Assembly (NCBI GenBank): GCA_021733925.1
Contig: JAIPJY010000018.1
Coordinates: 54,912 to 118,911 of the forward strand
Direction of reading: 5' to 3'
Origin: Prosthecobacter sp.
Lineage (GTDB): Bacteria; Verrucomicrobiota; Verrucomicrobiia; Verrucomicrobiales; Verrucomicrobiaceae
DNA length: 64,000 nucleotides
Every line of letters begins with the position of its first letter. Within the stretch, counting starts at the first letter, position 1. The notes beneath the pieces were generated by a model. That model was not told the DNA's origin. It was given only the letters and a program-made list of their open reading frames with translations, and did no database searches. Shown piece by piece: positions 53,403 through 62,744 of this stretch. The position numbers and the translations under genes are program-made.

Positions 53403-54434
53403 CTACTTCGCGAGACCCCGCTCGTCCACGCCGAGTGCTGTGCCGGGAAGAAAGTCCACTCCCGTGGCAAAGCGCAGAAAATTCGTGATTGTCACGCGGG
53501 CGATCTCGCTGAGCGCCTCATGAGTGAGGAAGCCCTGATGCGCCGTGATGAGCACATTGGGAAAATTGATCAGCAGAGACAGCTCGTCGTCACGCAGCAT
53601 CTGGCCGGACAGATCCTCAAAGAAGATGCCTTCCTCCTCCTCATACACATCCAGCGAGACGCCTCCGACATGGCCGGATTTCAGCGCGGCAATGAGCGCC
53701 TTGGTGTCGATCAGCTTGCCACGGCTCGTGTTGACGATGAAAACACCCGGCTTCATCTGCGCGAGTGTATGCTCGTTGAGCATGTGGCGCGTCTCCGGCA
53801 GCAGTGGAACATGCAGAGAGACGATGTCGCTCACCGCCAGCAGCTTTTCGAAGTCCACATAGCGCACACCGTTGGCCGCAGCCCAGTCAGAGGCTTGGTT
53901 TCGATCATGCACGAGCACCTCCGCTCCAAAGCCACGAAAAATCTGCGCGGCAATACGCCCGATTTTCCCAGTGCCAATGATTCCCACCGTTTTGCCATGA
54001 ACATCAAAGCCCGTCAGCCCATTGAGCGAGAAGTTCAATTCACGCACCCGATTGTAGGCCCGATGGATTTTTCGGTTGAGGGTGAGCAGCAGCGCGACGG
54101 CGTGCTCGGCCACAGCATGCGGCGAGTAGGCCGGCACTCTCACGACACTGAGGCCAAGCTCACGCGCAGCAGGGACATCCACGTTGTTGTATCCGGCACT
54201 TCGCACCGCCAAAACCCTCACTCTGTGCGATGAGAGTACTTTGAGGCAATTGCGGTCCGCCTGATCATTCACAAAGAGACACACAGCTTGAGCTCCCGCT
54301 GCTGCGGGTGCCGTTTCCGCGCAAAGCCGGAAGTCATGAAAGCGCCACGTCATGCGCTCCGCACCCTCAGCCTTCAAAAGGTACTCCCGGTCATAAGGTT
54401 TGGTGTCGAAAACGGAAATGGTGATGGCGGGCAT
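53403..54434 (-). CDS. ldhA: D-lactate dehydrogenase (D-2-hydroxyacid dehydrogenase)
   Basis: 343 aa. NAD site VGIIGTGKIGRIAAQIFRGFG near residue 150. Catalytic Arg lies in NTSRGKLID, Glu in the DVYEEE region and His in ITAHQGFLT near 303. The family motif RSAGYNNVDVPAARELGLSVVRVPAYSPHAVAEHAVAL is strongly conserved. The length and EEEEGIFFEDLSG block match LdhA-type fermentative D-lactate dehydrogenases, which reduce pyruvate to D-lactate with NADH. It is divergent from thrS with 188 bp between starts, where a short GGGGA/TCCCC hairpin (near 54537-54549) is visible. Confidence 0.92.
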   Translation of the reverse strand: MPAITISVFDTKPYDREYLLKAEGAERMTWRFHDFRLCAETAPAAAGAQAVCLFVNDQADRNCLKVLSSHRVRVLAVRSAGYNNVDVPAARELGLSVVRVPAYSPHAVAEHAVALLLTLNRKIHRAYNRVRELNFSLNGLTGFDVHGKTVGIIGTGKIGRIAAQIFRGFGAEVLVHDRNQASDWAAANGVRYVDFEKLLAVSDIVSLHVPLLPETRHMLNEHTLAQMKPGVFIVNTSRGKLIDTKALIAALKSGHVGGVSLDVYEEEEGIFFEDLSGQMLRDDELSLLINFPNVLITAHQGFLTHEALSEIARVTITNFLRFATGVDFLPGTALGVDERGLAK

Positions 54435-54622
54435 GGCTTGGTGAACTGCTGGGGCTGCTGATCAATGAGAATTGCGGAATCCGACACAACAATAGGGGCG
54501 ACTGTCCGGCGGTCTGTACAATGAAGTGCCCCGGGTGGGGAAAGTCCCCGCTGCTTAAGAAATCGTAATCATCTTGAATCTCGCTGCGTCCTGAGGCATG
54601 GACACTCCCCCACTTTACAACC

Positions 54623-56584
54623 ATGTCCGAAGCCCGCAAGACCCTCGAAGAACGCGCTCAGATGTCTGACATCGATCGCCTGCGCCACTCCTGTGCCCAC
54701 GTGATGGCCACCGCCATCCTGCGCCTGTGGCCAAATGCCCAGTTTGCCTACGGCCCACCGGTCGAAAACGGCTTCTACTACGACTTTGACCTCCCAGATC
54801 ACCGCATCACCCCGGATGACTTCGAGAAGATAGAGGCCGAGATGAAGAAAATCTCGAAGGAGAACCAGAAATTCGAATGGAAGGGTGTCAGCCGAGACGA
54901 AGCCATCGCGCTGGCGAAATCCGGCCGTCTGGGTGGTCTGACGGAGCGTCCGGGGAATCCGAGCACGTTCAAACTGGACCTGCTGGAAAAGATTCCTGAA
55001 GGCGAGCAGATCTCGACCTTCCAGAACGGTGACTTCATCGACCTCTGTGCCGGACCCCACGTGGGCTACAGCGGCAAGTGCAAGCACGTCAAAATCATGT
55101 CCGTGGCGAGCGCCTTTTACATGGGTGATGACACCAAGCCGCAGCTGCAGCGCCTGTATGGCACGGCTTTCCCGACGAGCGAAGAACTCGCGAAGCATCT
55201 CGAACAACTCGAAGAAGCGAAGAAGCGCGACCACCGCAAGCTGGGCAAAGAATTGAAGCTCTTCCACATCGACGAAGAAGTGGGGCAGGGGCTCATTCTC
55301 TGGACGCCGAATGGTGCGATCCTGCGTCAGGAACTGCAGAATTTCATCAGCGAAGAGCTGCGCAAGCAGGGCTACAGCCAGGTCTTCACGCCGCACATCG
55401 GCAAGGTGGGTCTGTACAAGACCAGCGGTCACTTCCCTTATTACAAGGACAGTCAGTTCGCGCCGGTCATTGAAAACGACGACCTCGCGAAGGTGATCAA
55501 GGAAGGCTGCGGCTGCTGTGAAGTCATGGAGCGCCTCGGTGCCGTGTCTGCCCGCATGCGCCAGCAGCTCAATGAGCGTGCCGGCAAGGAAGTCATCACC
55601 GAAGATCGCGTGCTGCCGGATGACAAGCTGCTCGACGGTTTCCTGCTGAAGCCGATGAACTGCCCGCATCACATCAAGATTTACGACAGCCAGCCGCGCA
55701 GTTATCGCGACCTGCCGGTGCGCCTCGCCGAATTCGGCACGGTGTATCGCTGGGAGCAGAGCGGTGAGTTGAACGGCATGACACGCGTGCGTGGCTTCAC
55801 GCAGGATGACGCGCATCTCTTCTGCACCGAAGATCAGGTGGCCAAGGAAGTGCTCGGATGTCTCAGCCTCGTGAAGATCGTGCTGAATACGCTGGGCATG
55901 CATGACTATCGCGTGCGTGTGGGTCTGCGTGATCCGGACAGCAGCAAGTTTACGGGTAATCCTGAGCAGTGGGACAAGGCTGAAGCTGCCTGCCGCGAAG
56001 CTGCTGCTACGCTGGGCGTGCCGTTTACGGAGGAGCCGGGGGAAGCCGCGTTCTACGGACCGAAGATTGACTTCGTCATTAAGGATGTCATTGGCCGCGA
56101 ATGGCAGCTGGGCACCGTGCAGGTGGACTACGTCCTGCCCGTGCGCTTTGACCTGACCTACAACGGCGCTGACAACCGTCCGCATCGCCCGGTGATGATC
56201 CATCGTGCGCCGTTTGGCAGCATGGAGCGCTTCTGCGGCGTGCTCATCGAGCACTTCGCCGGTCATTTCCCGACCTGGCTTGCGCCTGAGCAGGTGCGCA
56301 TCCTGACCATCAGCGAGAAGGTGGACGCCTTTGCGGATGAGATCTATGCGCAGCTTAAGGATGCCGGTCTGCGTGTGTCATTGAACAATGATGCTGACAA
56401 GATTGGGGCGAAGATTCGTTTGGCCCAGCTCGATCGTATTCCTTACATGCTTGTTCTTGGTGAGAAGGAAGCGGCTGCGCAGTGCGTCGCTGTCCGTCAT
56501 AGCAAGAAGGGCGATCTTGGCGTGAAGCCGATTGCGGAGTTCCTTGCTGAGATTGCGGCGGAGGTGAAGGAGCGGAGGCTGTAG
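54623..56584 (+). CDS. thrS: Threonine-tRNA ligase, TGS-less with a core insertion
   Basis: 653 aa. It charges tRNA-Thr. The N-terminal TGS domain is absent: the protein enters the editing (SAD) domain almost at once, with HSCAHVMATAI near residue 23 and the zinc-type DLCAGPH near 140. The class II catalytic core follows (GHFPYYKDSQF, KPMNCPHH, VRGFTQDDAHLFC, HRAPFGSMERF), then the C-terminal anticodon-binding domain. Compared with the usual continuous KDSQF-KPMNCPHH region, about 55 extra residues (279-336), including a CGCC cluster, are inserted between these two motifs. Its length equals normal enzymes because the insertion offsets the missing TGS. Confidence 0.93.
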   Translation: MSEARKTLEERAQMSDIDRLRHSCAHVMATAILRLWPNAQFAYGPPVENGFYYDFDLPDHRITPDDFEKIEAEMKKISKENQKFEWKGVSRDEAIALAKSGRLGGLTERPGNPSTFKLDLLEKIPEGEQISTFQNGDFIDLCAGPHVGYSGKCKHVKIMSVASAFYMGDDTKPQLQRLYGTAFPTSEELAKHLEQLEEAKKRDHRKLGKELKLFHIDEEVGQGLILWTPNGAILRQELQNFISEELRKQGYSQVFTPHIGKVGLYKTSGHFPYYKDSQFAPVIENDDLAKVIKEGCGCCEVMERLGAVSARMRQQLNERAGKEVITEDRVLPDDKLLDGFLLKPMNCPHHIKIYDSQPRSYRDLPVRLAEFGTVYRWEQSGELNGMTRVRGFTQDDAHLFCTEDQVAKEVLGCLSLVKIVLNTLGMHDYRVRVGLRDPDSSKFTGNPEQWDKAEAACREAAATLGVPFTEEPGEAAFYGPKIDFVIKDVIGREWQLGTVQVDYVLPVRFDLTYNGADNRPHRPVMIHRAPFGSMERFCGVLIEHFAGHFPTWLAPEQVRILTISEKVDAFADEIYAQLKDAGLRVSLNNDADKIGAKIRLAQLDRIPYMLVLGEKEAAAQCVAVRHSKKGDLGVKPIAEFLAEIAAEVKERRL

Positions 56585-56607
56585 GACGGGGAACCTTTAG
56601 ACAGGAC

Positions 56608-56639
56608 AACAAGGTCAAGGCTCGATGCTTGACCTTGTT
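56608..56639 (+). terminator. Terminator hairpin after thrS
   Basis: AACAAGGTCAAG pairs perfectly with CTTGACCTTGTT (12 bp stem, 8-base loop) 23 bp after the thrS stop. Only a few T residues follow, but the strength and position support a transcription end. Confidence 0.7.
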
Positions 56640-56665
56640 ACATCATGATTCGCGTTCATTATTGA

Positions 56666-57097
56666 ATGCGAATGAAGGCTTTTTTTCGTGAATGGGGACG
56701 GCGACTGGATGCTCGAATGAGCATGTTTGTGATCATTGTCGCTCTTTTGAATTTGTTTGTCATGCTGCGGGATGGATTTGATCACTCCAAACCGGGACTT
56801 TGGTTTTTGCTTTTCGCATCCATCCTGCTGCCGGCGCTTTTGTTCAAACGCGCATGGCGTCTCAATTTTTCTTGGGACGATGACCCGCCGCCAGCTCCGC
56901 TCACATCGGCTCAGCTACGGCAGCAGCGGATTCTTGCTGTGGCCGATACTGTAGATGGCCTGCCTGATGGAATGACACTGGGCCACCTGTGTGAAAAGCT
57001 GGATGAGAAGCAGCTTAGAAGGTTGTTGCATCAGTTGAATCAAATCCGGCCAGGGAATCGACATCTGCGAGACGTGGTCCAGCAGTTTGTCGGTTGA
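56666..57097 (+). CDS. Unknown protein with two membrane spans
   Basis: 143 aa. Hydrophobic spans are at about residues 19-35 (MFVIIVALLNLFVMLR) and 45-62 (LWFLLFASILLPALLFK). The C-terminal 70 residues are soluble, with a helical segment (TLGHLCEKLDEKQLRRLLHQLNQIRPGNRHLRDVVQQF). I do not recognise a family. It starts just after the thrS terminator and is convergent with the MYG1-family gene, 21 bp away. Confidence 0.6.
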   Translation: MRMKAFFREWGRRLDARMSMFVIIVALLNLFVMLRDGFDHSKPGLWFLLFASILLPALLFKRAWRLNFSWDDDPPPAPLTSAQLRQQRILAVADTVDGLPDGMTLGHLCEKLDEKQLRRLLHQLNQIRPGNRHLRDVVQQFVG

Positions 57098-57118
57098 TTG
57101 GAACTGCCCGATGGCTTT

Positions 57119-57970
57119 TTACACTCTAGCCAATCCCAGCAGCTCCTTCACGCGTCCGATTTCCGCCGCCGAGGTCTTCGCCACAAAGCCGCGCGCATGG
57201 GCGAAATGGACGTCGGGTTGTTTGTCGATGCGGGTGAAGTCGTAGAGAGGGTTGTCGTTGTGGCGGGAGAGGCCGTAGCCGGAGCCGCGGCGGTCGGGGT
57301 AGATGAGGGCGGCGACGGTGGTGGCTTTGCCGATGGTGGCAAGATAACGATCAATGCCAGCGGAGGGCTCGTCGGGCATGGGATCGGTGCGGGGGAGGAA
57401 GAGGATTTCGTGGTCGTCCACGGTCCAGATTTGCGCCTGCTGGGCGATGTAGTCGAGGCGGGTGCGGAGTTCGCGCAGGTATTCGAGGAGATCGGCGCCG
57501 ATGTAGCTGAGGATTTCCCAGAGGGGCTCGCCGGGATCGAGGCGCTTGGCTTTGGCGAAACGACGCAACACTGTGATGTCGATGGGGGAGTTGAGCTTGT
57601 TCATGGTGTTGCGGTCCACACCAAGCCACTTGGCGGTGACGTTGGGGCCGCGGGTGTCGAACCATTCGGCGGGCTCCAGCCAGTCGCAGAACTGGCGGGC
57701 ATCTTCATATACGCCGAGATGCTGGAGCACGAGGCTCAGAGCGCACACTGGCGGGTGATCGGCAGGGAATTGATGGTGGTCGAAGTTGTTGCGCTCCGGG
57801 GCGTGCTCACCACCGACATCGACGACGGCAATCGTGGGGTCGGCGAGATCCTCTGGAGTGGGCTCGCGGCGGACGATGGGCACGCGATGCACGGCGGCGA
57901 GGAGGCTGCAGGCGAGGAGTTCGTCTTTATGTGAGCCGCCGGGGTGGGTGAGGATGAGGGAAAGAGACAT
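57119..57970 (-). CDS. MYG1/UPF0160 family metal-dependent hydrolase
   Basis: 283 aa from the ATG at 57970; the ORF extends to 58060 but without family resemblance. Signature motifs LILTHPGGSHKDEL near the N-terminus, VVDVGGEHAPERNNFDHHQF near residue 45 and the later EPAEWFDTRGP fit the MYG1 family, related to DHH phosphoesterases. The Asp and His residues in THPGG, DVGG and FDHHQ form the expected metal site. Eukaryotic MYG1 is an RNA exonuclease; bacterial roles are untested. It is the last of three leftward genes. Confidence 0.8.
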   Translation of the reverse strand: MSLSLILTHPGGSHKDELLACSLLAAVHRVPIVRREPTPEDLADPTIAVVDVGGEHAPERNNFDHHQFPADHPPVCALSLVLQHLGVYEDARQFCDWLEPAEWFDTRGPNVTAKWLGVDRNTMNKLNSPIDITVLRRFAKAKRLDPGEPLWEILSYIGADLLEYLRELRTRLDYIAQQAQIWTVDDHEILFLPRTDPMPDEPSAGIDRYLATIGKATTVAALIYPDRRGSGYGLSRHNDNPLYDFTRIDKQPDVHFAHARGFVAKTSAAEIGRVKELLGLARV

Positions 57971-58066
57971 GAGGGACTGGAGCGGAGCGCAGGTGGTCAA
58001 GAGGTCAAGGAATAGTCTAAACAGCATGGTGCGCAGTCTGGCCCAGTTTGACTGCTTCAACTCCGT

Positions 58067-58717
58067 CTATTGCTGTGTTGCGTCGCGTTGAATCACCGGC
58101 TTTACATAACCCTCGATCTTGTAGCTCCTGCGGGTCTCTTTGCCCTTGAGAGTGGTGATCTCTTCAAACTCCACCGACAGCCAGCCGAGCAAACGGGTGC
58201 CAGCTTTGAGCTGATCGCTTTTCATCCGAAATGCTTTCTTGGTGATGCGCCACTCTAGCTTTTCACCTGGAATGGTCATGGGATAGGTGGCTTCAAAGGA
58301 GCAGGTGATCTGCTTCTTTTCGTCGAGCTTCACCTTCAGCATGCTCGCATAGGCGGGCATGCCACCGGTGATCACCAGATCGACTCCTTGTCCGCGCTGG
58401 GTCGCTTCACAGAAGGACATGAGGTGCTCTCCTTGGTGGGTGGAGATGCAGCTGGCCGTGTGCTCGATCTTGCTGACCGTTTTGCGGTTTGCCGGGCCTC
58501 CGGCAATGGTGTCTTCCAAATGACCGTCATCATGCTCGATGATGTGCCAGGGATAGGACGACTGCTTGGATCTGAAAAAATCGGAATCGAGGCTGCTATC
58601 GAGCACGGCAGAGGCACTCAAGGCATCGACGCAGCGATCCTCAGTGGTCTGTGCTTTTCCGACCATCCAGAACCCGACGCAGCAGGTGAAGCATGCTGCT
58701 GCGAATCGGGTTCTCAT
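58067..58717 (-). CDS. Unknown exported protein
   Basis: 216 aa with a signal peptide (FAAACFTCCVGFWMVGKAQ). The rest is a beta-rich domain with three cysteines and no motif I recognise; a KLEWRITKKAF...GWLSVEFEEITTLKGKETRRSYKIEGYVKPV stretch near the end suggests a small sandwich. It lies between the saccharopine-type dehydrogenase gene (21 bp upstream) and the MYG1-family gene, probably in one transcript. Confidence 0.6.
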   Translation of the reverse strand: MRTRFAAACFTCCVGFWMVGKAQTTEDRCVDALSASAVLDSSLDSDFFRSKQSSYPWHIIEHDDGHLEDTIAGGPANRKTVSKIEHTASCISTHQGEHLMSFCEATQRGQGVDLVITGGMPAYASMLKVKLDEKKQITCSFEATYPMTIPGEKLEWRITKKAFRMKSDQLKAGTRLLGWLSVEFEEITTLKGKETRRSYKIEGYVKPVIQRDATQQ

Positions 58718-58738
58718 ATGAGCGGGGGTGGGAGTGGA

Positions 58739-59947
<1,209 letters not shown>

Positions 59948-60251
59948 TTTGAAAATGACGAATGTGGAATGACGAATGCCGAAAATGGCGGGAGGGCGAG
60001 TGTAGCATTCATGGGGGGAATGCAAGCGACGGAAATGGTGGGAGGAGGTCAGGGGCTGCGAGGCCGAGAGGGGCAAGGCCTGAGGAAGTGGGAGAGGAGC
60101 GAAACTTTTTCCTGTCTGGCTGGCCATGGCGGGCGGCAACCACGGAGTCTAGGACTGCTTTCTTCCAACCTCACCGGCACTTGCCATTTCTCCGCGTTTC
60201 CGCTTTCATGCAGAAATTGCAATGCAATGCAAGTGATCTGCACCGACTAAA
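59948..60251. other. Intergenic with short direct repeats
   Basis: 304 bp. AATGACGAATG is repeated at 59954-59964 and 59968-59978 just before the saccharopine-type gene start. The rest is purine-rich with no gene, RNA or terminator that I can support. Confidence 0.45.
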
Positions 60252-60542
60252 ATGAAATCGAACATGGAAGAGTTGTTCCAAACTTTGCAGAAGCGTCGAC
60301 GCCCGGAGGATGTGGCGGAAATGATTGCTGAGAAATTCGGTGATGAACTGAACAAGACTGAACGCGAGATGCTCGACAAAGCTGCAGCCGGCTCGTTGAA
60401 GCGCATGTTCCACTCCTTCACTTTGAGGTGGAAGACTTTCGCTTACCCATTCCTCCTGAAAGGCAGGTCCGAAAAGGACTGGAGTTGTTCAGGCAGGCAG
60501 GTTCCTGGTCGGCCTCAGAATGTTCATGCCCGGAAAAAATAG
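60252..60542 (+). CDS. Unknown protein, probably N-terminal part of a frameshifted gene
   Basis: 96 codons. The first 56 or so (MEELFQTLQKRRRPEDVAEMIAEKFGDELNKTEREMLDKAAAGSLKRMFHSFT) look like an ordinary helical domain. The remaining ones (RWKTFAYPFLLKG...) have the character of out-of-frame translation and overlap the next reading frame, which continues with EVEDFRLPIPPERQ. A one-base slip near 60424 would join the two into one protein of about 465 aa. No family recognised. Confidence 0.5.
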   Translation: MKSNMEELFQTLQKRRRPEDVAEMIAEKFGDELNKTEREMLDKAAAGSLKRMFHSFTLRWKTFAYPFLLKGRSEKDWSCSGRQVPGRPQNVHARKK

Positions 60543-61657
60543 AGGCTCTTATTCGCGATCTAGGGCACACCATCAAAAAAGAGTTCGAAAAGAGCGATTT
60601 CAAGAATGACCGCTTGAACACTCAGCAGCGCCAGAAAATCGGCCTCGACCTTTCGCGCAGGCGTTACAACAAGCTGTTTCGCTTTCTTCGGAGGTTTGAA
60701 GCGAAATTAAAAACGTATCTTCGGGAACAAAAAAAATATGAATTTACCCGGCTGGGAAAGTCAGGGCTTGCCGTTCATCTTTCATGGGAAGACTTTTTTG
60801 CTGGTGCAAACAGTGCGATGTTTATTGCCTATTTTTCGGCGCGCTGCAACACGCGCAGCATCTTCACCAATGAGAGCCAGCAACGGCCATACGATGAAAT
60901 CGCGGACATGCTTTTTCAGAGGTGCGTCCGAGAACCCGGGAGAGCCAATTGGTGGGCTGTGGCTCATCTGCATCCTGACCGCGCGGTTCTGGAACGCCTG
61001 AGTGATGAGCAAAAGGGAAAACTTCTCGGGATCTGGCTTTCCAAGCTGCACGGTATCGCGGAACTCCTGGGTGAAGTGTGGAGAACGAGCAAAATTGAAC
61101 GTTCGACAATGATCGTGCGGCGCGGGAATGATTCGAGCACCTGGAACAATACTGCGAACGCATGGAATCGTACCCGGCAGGCCTGGATAGCGTTGCTTCA
61201 CAGCATGGGCATGGAAGAGGAACTGGATGCGCTTTGTTTTGGGAAGGTGCTTCGCCTGATGGCTGCGGATGTTGCGGCCTGGCATCGGGCCAGTGGCAAT
61301 GAACTTGATCCAGACTCCCAAGTGTGGGCTGAACTCCCGCTGCCATGGGAGGTTTTGGCGGGGCAGGCAGACTGCACGCGAAAGCAGGTGGAAGAGGTGT
61401 GCCGCAAACATCGGGTGGATCCGATCAAACGAGGCTGGATAGCTCCTCCACCAACTCGACATGTGGAAAAATTTCGGCCGACACCGGAACTTGTGCATGG
61501 CGTGGCGGTTTCCAGCCCTCAACTGGCGCAGATGCTGAAAAAGGCGGGTTGGTTTTCCGGGAAATGGTCCGCCGCCTCGTTGGAAGTTGCTGATAACATC
61601 GCGGTGCAACGAGACGCTCATGGCTTCGCCTTAGGTGCAAGTGAGGTTAAAATTTGA
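60428..61657 (+). CDS. Unknown 409-aa protein (GTG start or frameshift product)
   Basis: 409 aa from a GTG at 60428. Long helical protein with a lysine/arginine-rich middle (KKEFEKSDFKNDRLNTQQRQKIGLDLSRRRYNKLFRFLRRFEAKLK) and aromatic-rich later parts (WNNTANAWNRTRQAWIALLHSMGMEEELDALCF). No membrane span, signal or recognised domain. It overlaps the preceding frame by 115 bp. Either it starts at the GTG by coupling, or it is the remainder of the gene begun at 60252 after a -1 shift. Codon use and composition look similar to the neighbours but somewhat more AT-rich. Confidence 0.55.
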   Translation: MEDFRLPIPPERQVRKGLELFRQAGSWSASECSCPEKIEALIRDLGHTIKKEFEKSDFKNDRLNTQQRQKIGLDLSRRRYNKLFRFLRRFEAKLKTYLREQKKYEFTRLGKSGLAVHLSWEDFFAGANSAMFIAYFSARCNTRSIFTNESQQRPYDEIADMLFQRCVREPGRANWWAVAHLHPDRAVLERLSDEQKGKLLGIWLSKLHGIAELLGEVWRTSKIERSTMIVRRGNDSSTWNNTANAWNRTRQAWIALLHSMGMEEELDALCFGKVLRLMAADVAAWHRASGNELDPDSQVWAELPLPWEVLAGQADCTRKQVEEVCRKHRVDPIKRGWIAPPPTRHVEKFRPTPELVHGVAVSSPQLAQMLKKAGWFSGKWSAASLEVADNIAVQRDAHGFALGASEVKI

Positions 61658-61690
61658 CGAACTTCTGCGGTGATGAGACTGTCTCCGATC

Positions 61691-61763
61691 TCTAGTGTAG
61701 CTCAGTGGTAGAGCGGTCGGCTCTCGGTCCGACTGGACGCAGGTTCGAGCCCTGTCACTAGGG
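61691..61763 (+). tRNA. tRNA with an 8-base anticodon loop (CTC?)
   Basis: A complete cloverleaf is visible: acceptor stem 61691-61697 with 61756-61762, D stem GCTC/GAGC (61700-61703, 61711-61714) with loop AGTGGTA, anticodon stem GTCGG/CCGAC (61716-61720, 61729-61733), five-base variable region, and T arm GCAGG-TTCGAGC-CCTGT. The anticodon loop is CTCTCGGT, eight bases instead of seven. Reading after C32-U33 gives CTC (Glu), or UCUC as a four-base anticodon, but the body resembles tRNA-Asn. No CCA is encoded after the discriminator G. Identity is uncertain. Confidence 0.75.
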
Positions 61764-61800
61764 ACCTTTGCATCACGTCTTTACCAATGGTGCTCTCTCA

Positions 61801-62709
61801 TCACGCCTTCACTGGCTGCGCAGCGAGGAGGTCGGTGAGGAGGCCGCTGGAGGAGGCGGGCATGAGGGTGACGGTGGCTTTGCCGTTGATGATTTTTTGG
61901 GCTTCGAGGACGTCGAAGACGGCCTGGGCGACGTCGGGGTCGTTGGAGATGTCGCGGAGGGCGTTGCCGACGATTTCGGGGCGCACGGCTGCGGCTTTGG
62001 CGAGTTCGATGGCGGCGGTTTTTTCGGCGGTGCTGGTGATGACGCTGACCTGATTGACGCCGTCCTGCTTGATGGCGGAGGTGACCTGACGGAGGCGGTT
62101 GACGACCTTGCTTTCGATCTGCTTGATCATCATGGCATCGCGGAAGTGGACCTTGCGGATGTATACGCTGCCGAGCTTGTAGCCCCATTCATGGGACTTG
62201 GGCGTGACTTCGTTGCGCACGGTGTCGCTCATGACGTGGCGGTTCACGAGCATTTTGGCGAGCGGCAGATTGCTGAGGCAGCGGACGGTGGAGTTGCTGA
62301 CGTTGGCGGAGAGGGAGCCGCGAGGGTCGGTGTTTTTGAAGAGGAAGGAGACGGGGTCGCTGACGAACATTTCATACCAGATGCCGATGCCCATGGGAGC
62401 GCCTTCTTCGGAATTGACCGGCTGGCTGCGCAGGTACATCTGGTCCAGACGCAGATCGACGATGTGGCATTTACCGAGCCAGTTGACCAGGAATGCGGCG
62501 GGGCCGAGTTTTGCGGGCAGGAAGTGCAGGCCCGGTTCGTCAAGGGTGCCGACGACTTTGCCAAAGAGCAGGTACACCTGGCTGCGGCGCTCCTGCACGA
62601 CGGCATAGAGACCGATGATGCGCCCGATGGAAAGGATGAGCGGCACCGCAATGCTGCAGCCGATGAATGTGACTGCGGCGGCGAGAAGGAAATGGGAGAA
62701 AGCGTCCAT
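61801..62709 (-). CDS. SPFH/band-7 domain protein (second of pair)
   Basis: 302 aa from the ATG at 62709 (MDAFSHFLLAAAVTFIGCSIAVPLILSIG), giving an N-terminal membrane anchor. The band-7 (SPFH) domain covers about residues 40-235, with LFGKVVGTLDEPGLHFLP and VYIRKVHFRDAMMIKQIESKVVNRLRQV. A short helical tail follows. SPFH proteins form large membrane rings and interact with proteases such as FtsH. It lies 35 bp downstream of another SPFH gene, as with the HflK-HflC pair, but is not close enough in sequence for those names. Confidence 0.82.
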   Translation of the reverse strand: MDAFSHFLLAAAVTFIGCSIAVPLILSIGRIIGLYAVVQERRSQVYLLFGKVVGTLDEPGLHFLPAKLGPAAFLVNWLGKCHIVDLRLDQMYLRSQPVNSEEGAPMGIGIWYEMFVSDPVSFLFKNTDPRGSLSANVSNSTVRCLSNLPLAKMLVNRHVMSDTVRNEVTPKSHEWGYKLGSVYIRKVHFRDAMMIKQIESKVVNRLRQVTSAIKQDGVNQVSVITSTAEKTAAIELAKAAAVRPEIVGNALRDISNDPDVAQAVFDVLEAQKIINGKATVTLMPASSSGLLTDLLAAQPVKA

Positions 62710-62744
62710 AAGAAGTTCCTGGTTCTTGGTTCTTTGTGCTTGGT

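Noticed and set aside
54518-54550. GC-rich hairpin (GGGGA/TCCCC) upstream of thrS as a further palindrome copy or T-box
   Set aside because: The sequence does not match the ATGGGGTGTACACCCCAT consensus, and no T-box specifier or antiterminator layout is visible.
54569-56266. 565-codon open frame antisense to thrS
   Set aside because: The opposite strand encodes an unmistakable threonyl-tRNA synthetase; the frame is a GC-rich shadow with no family motif.
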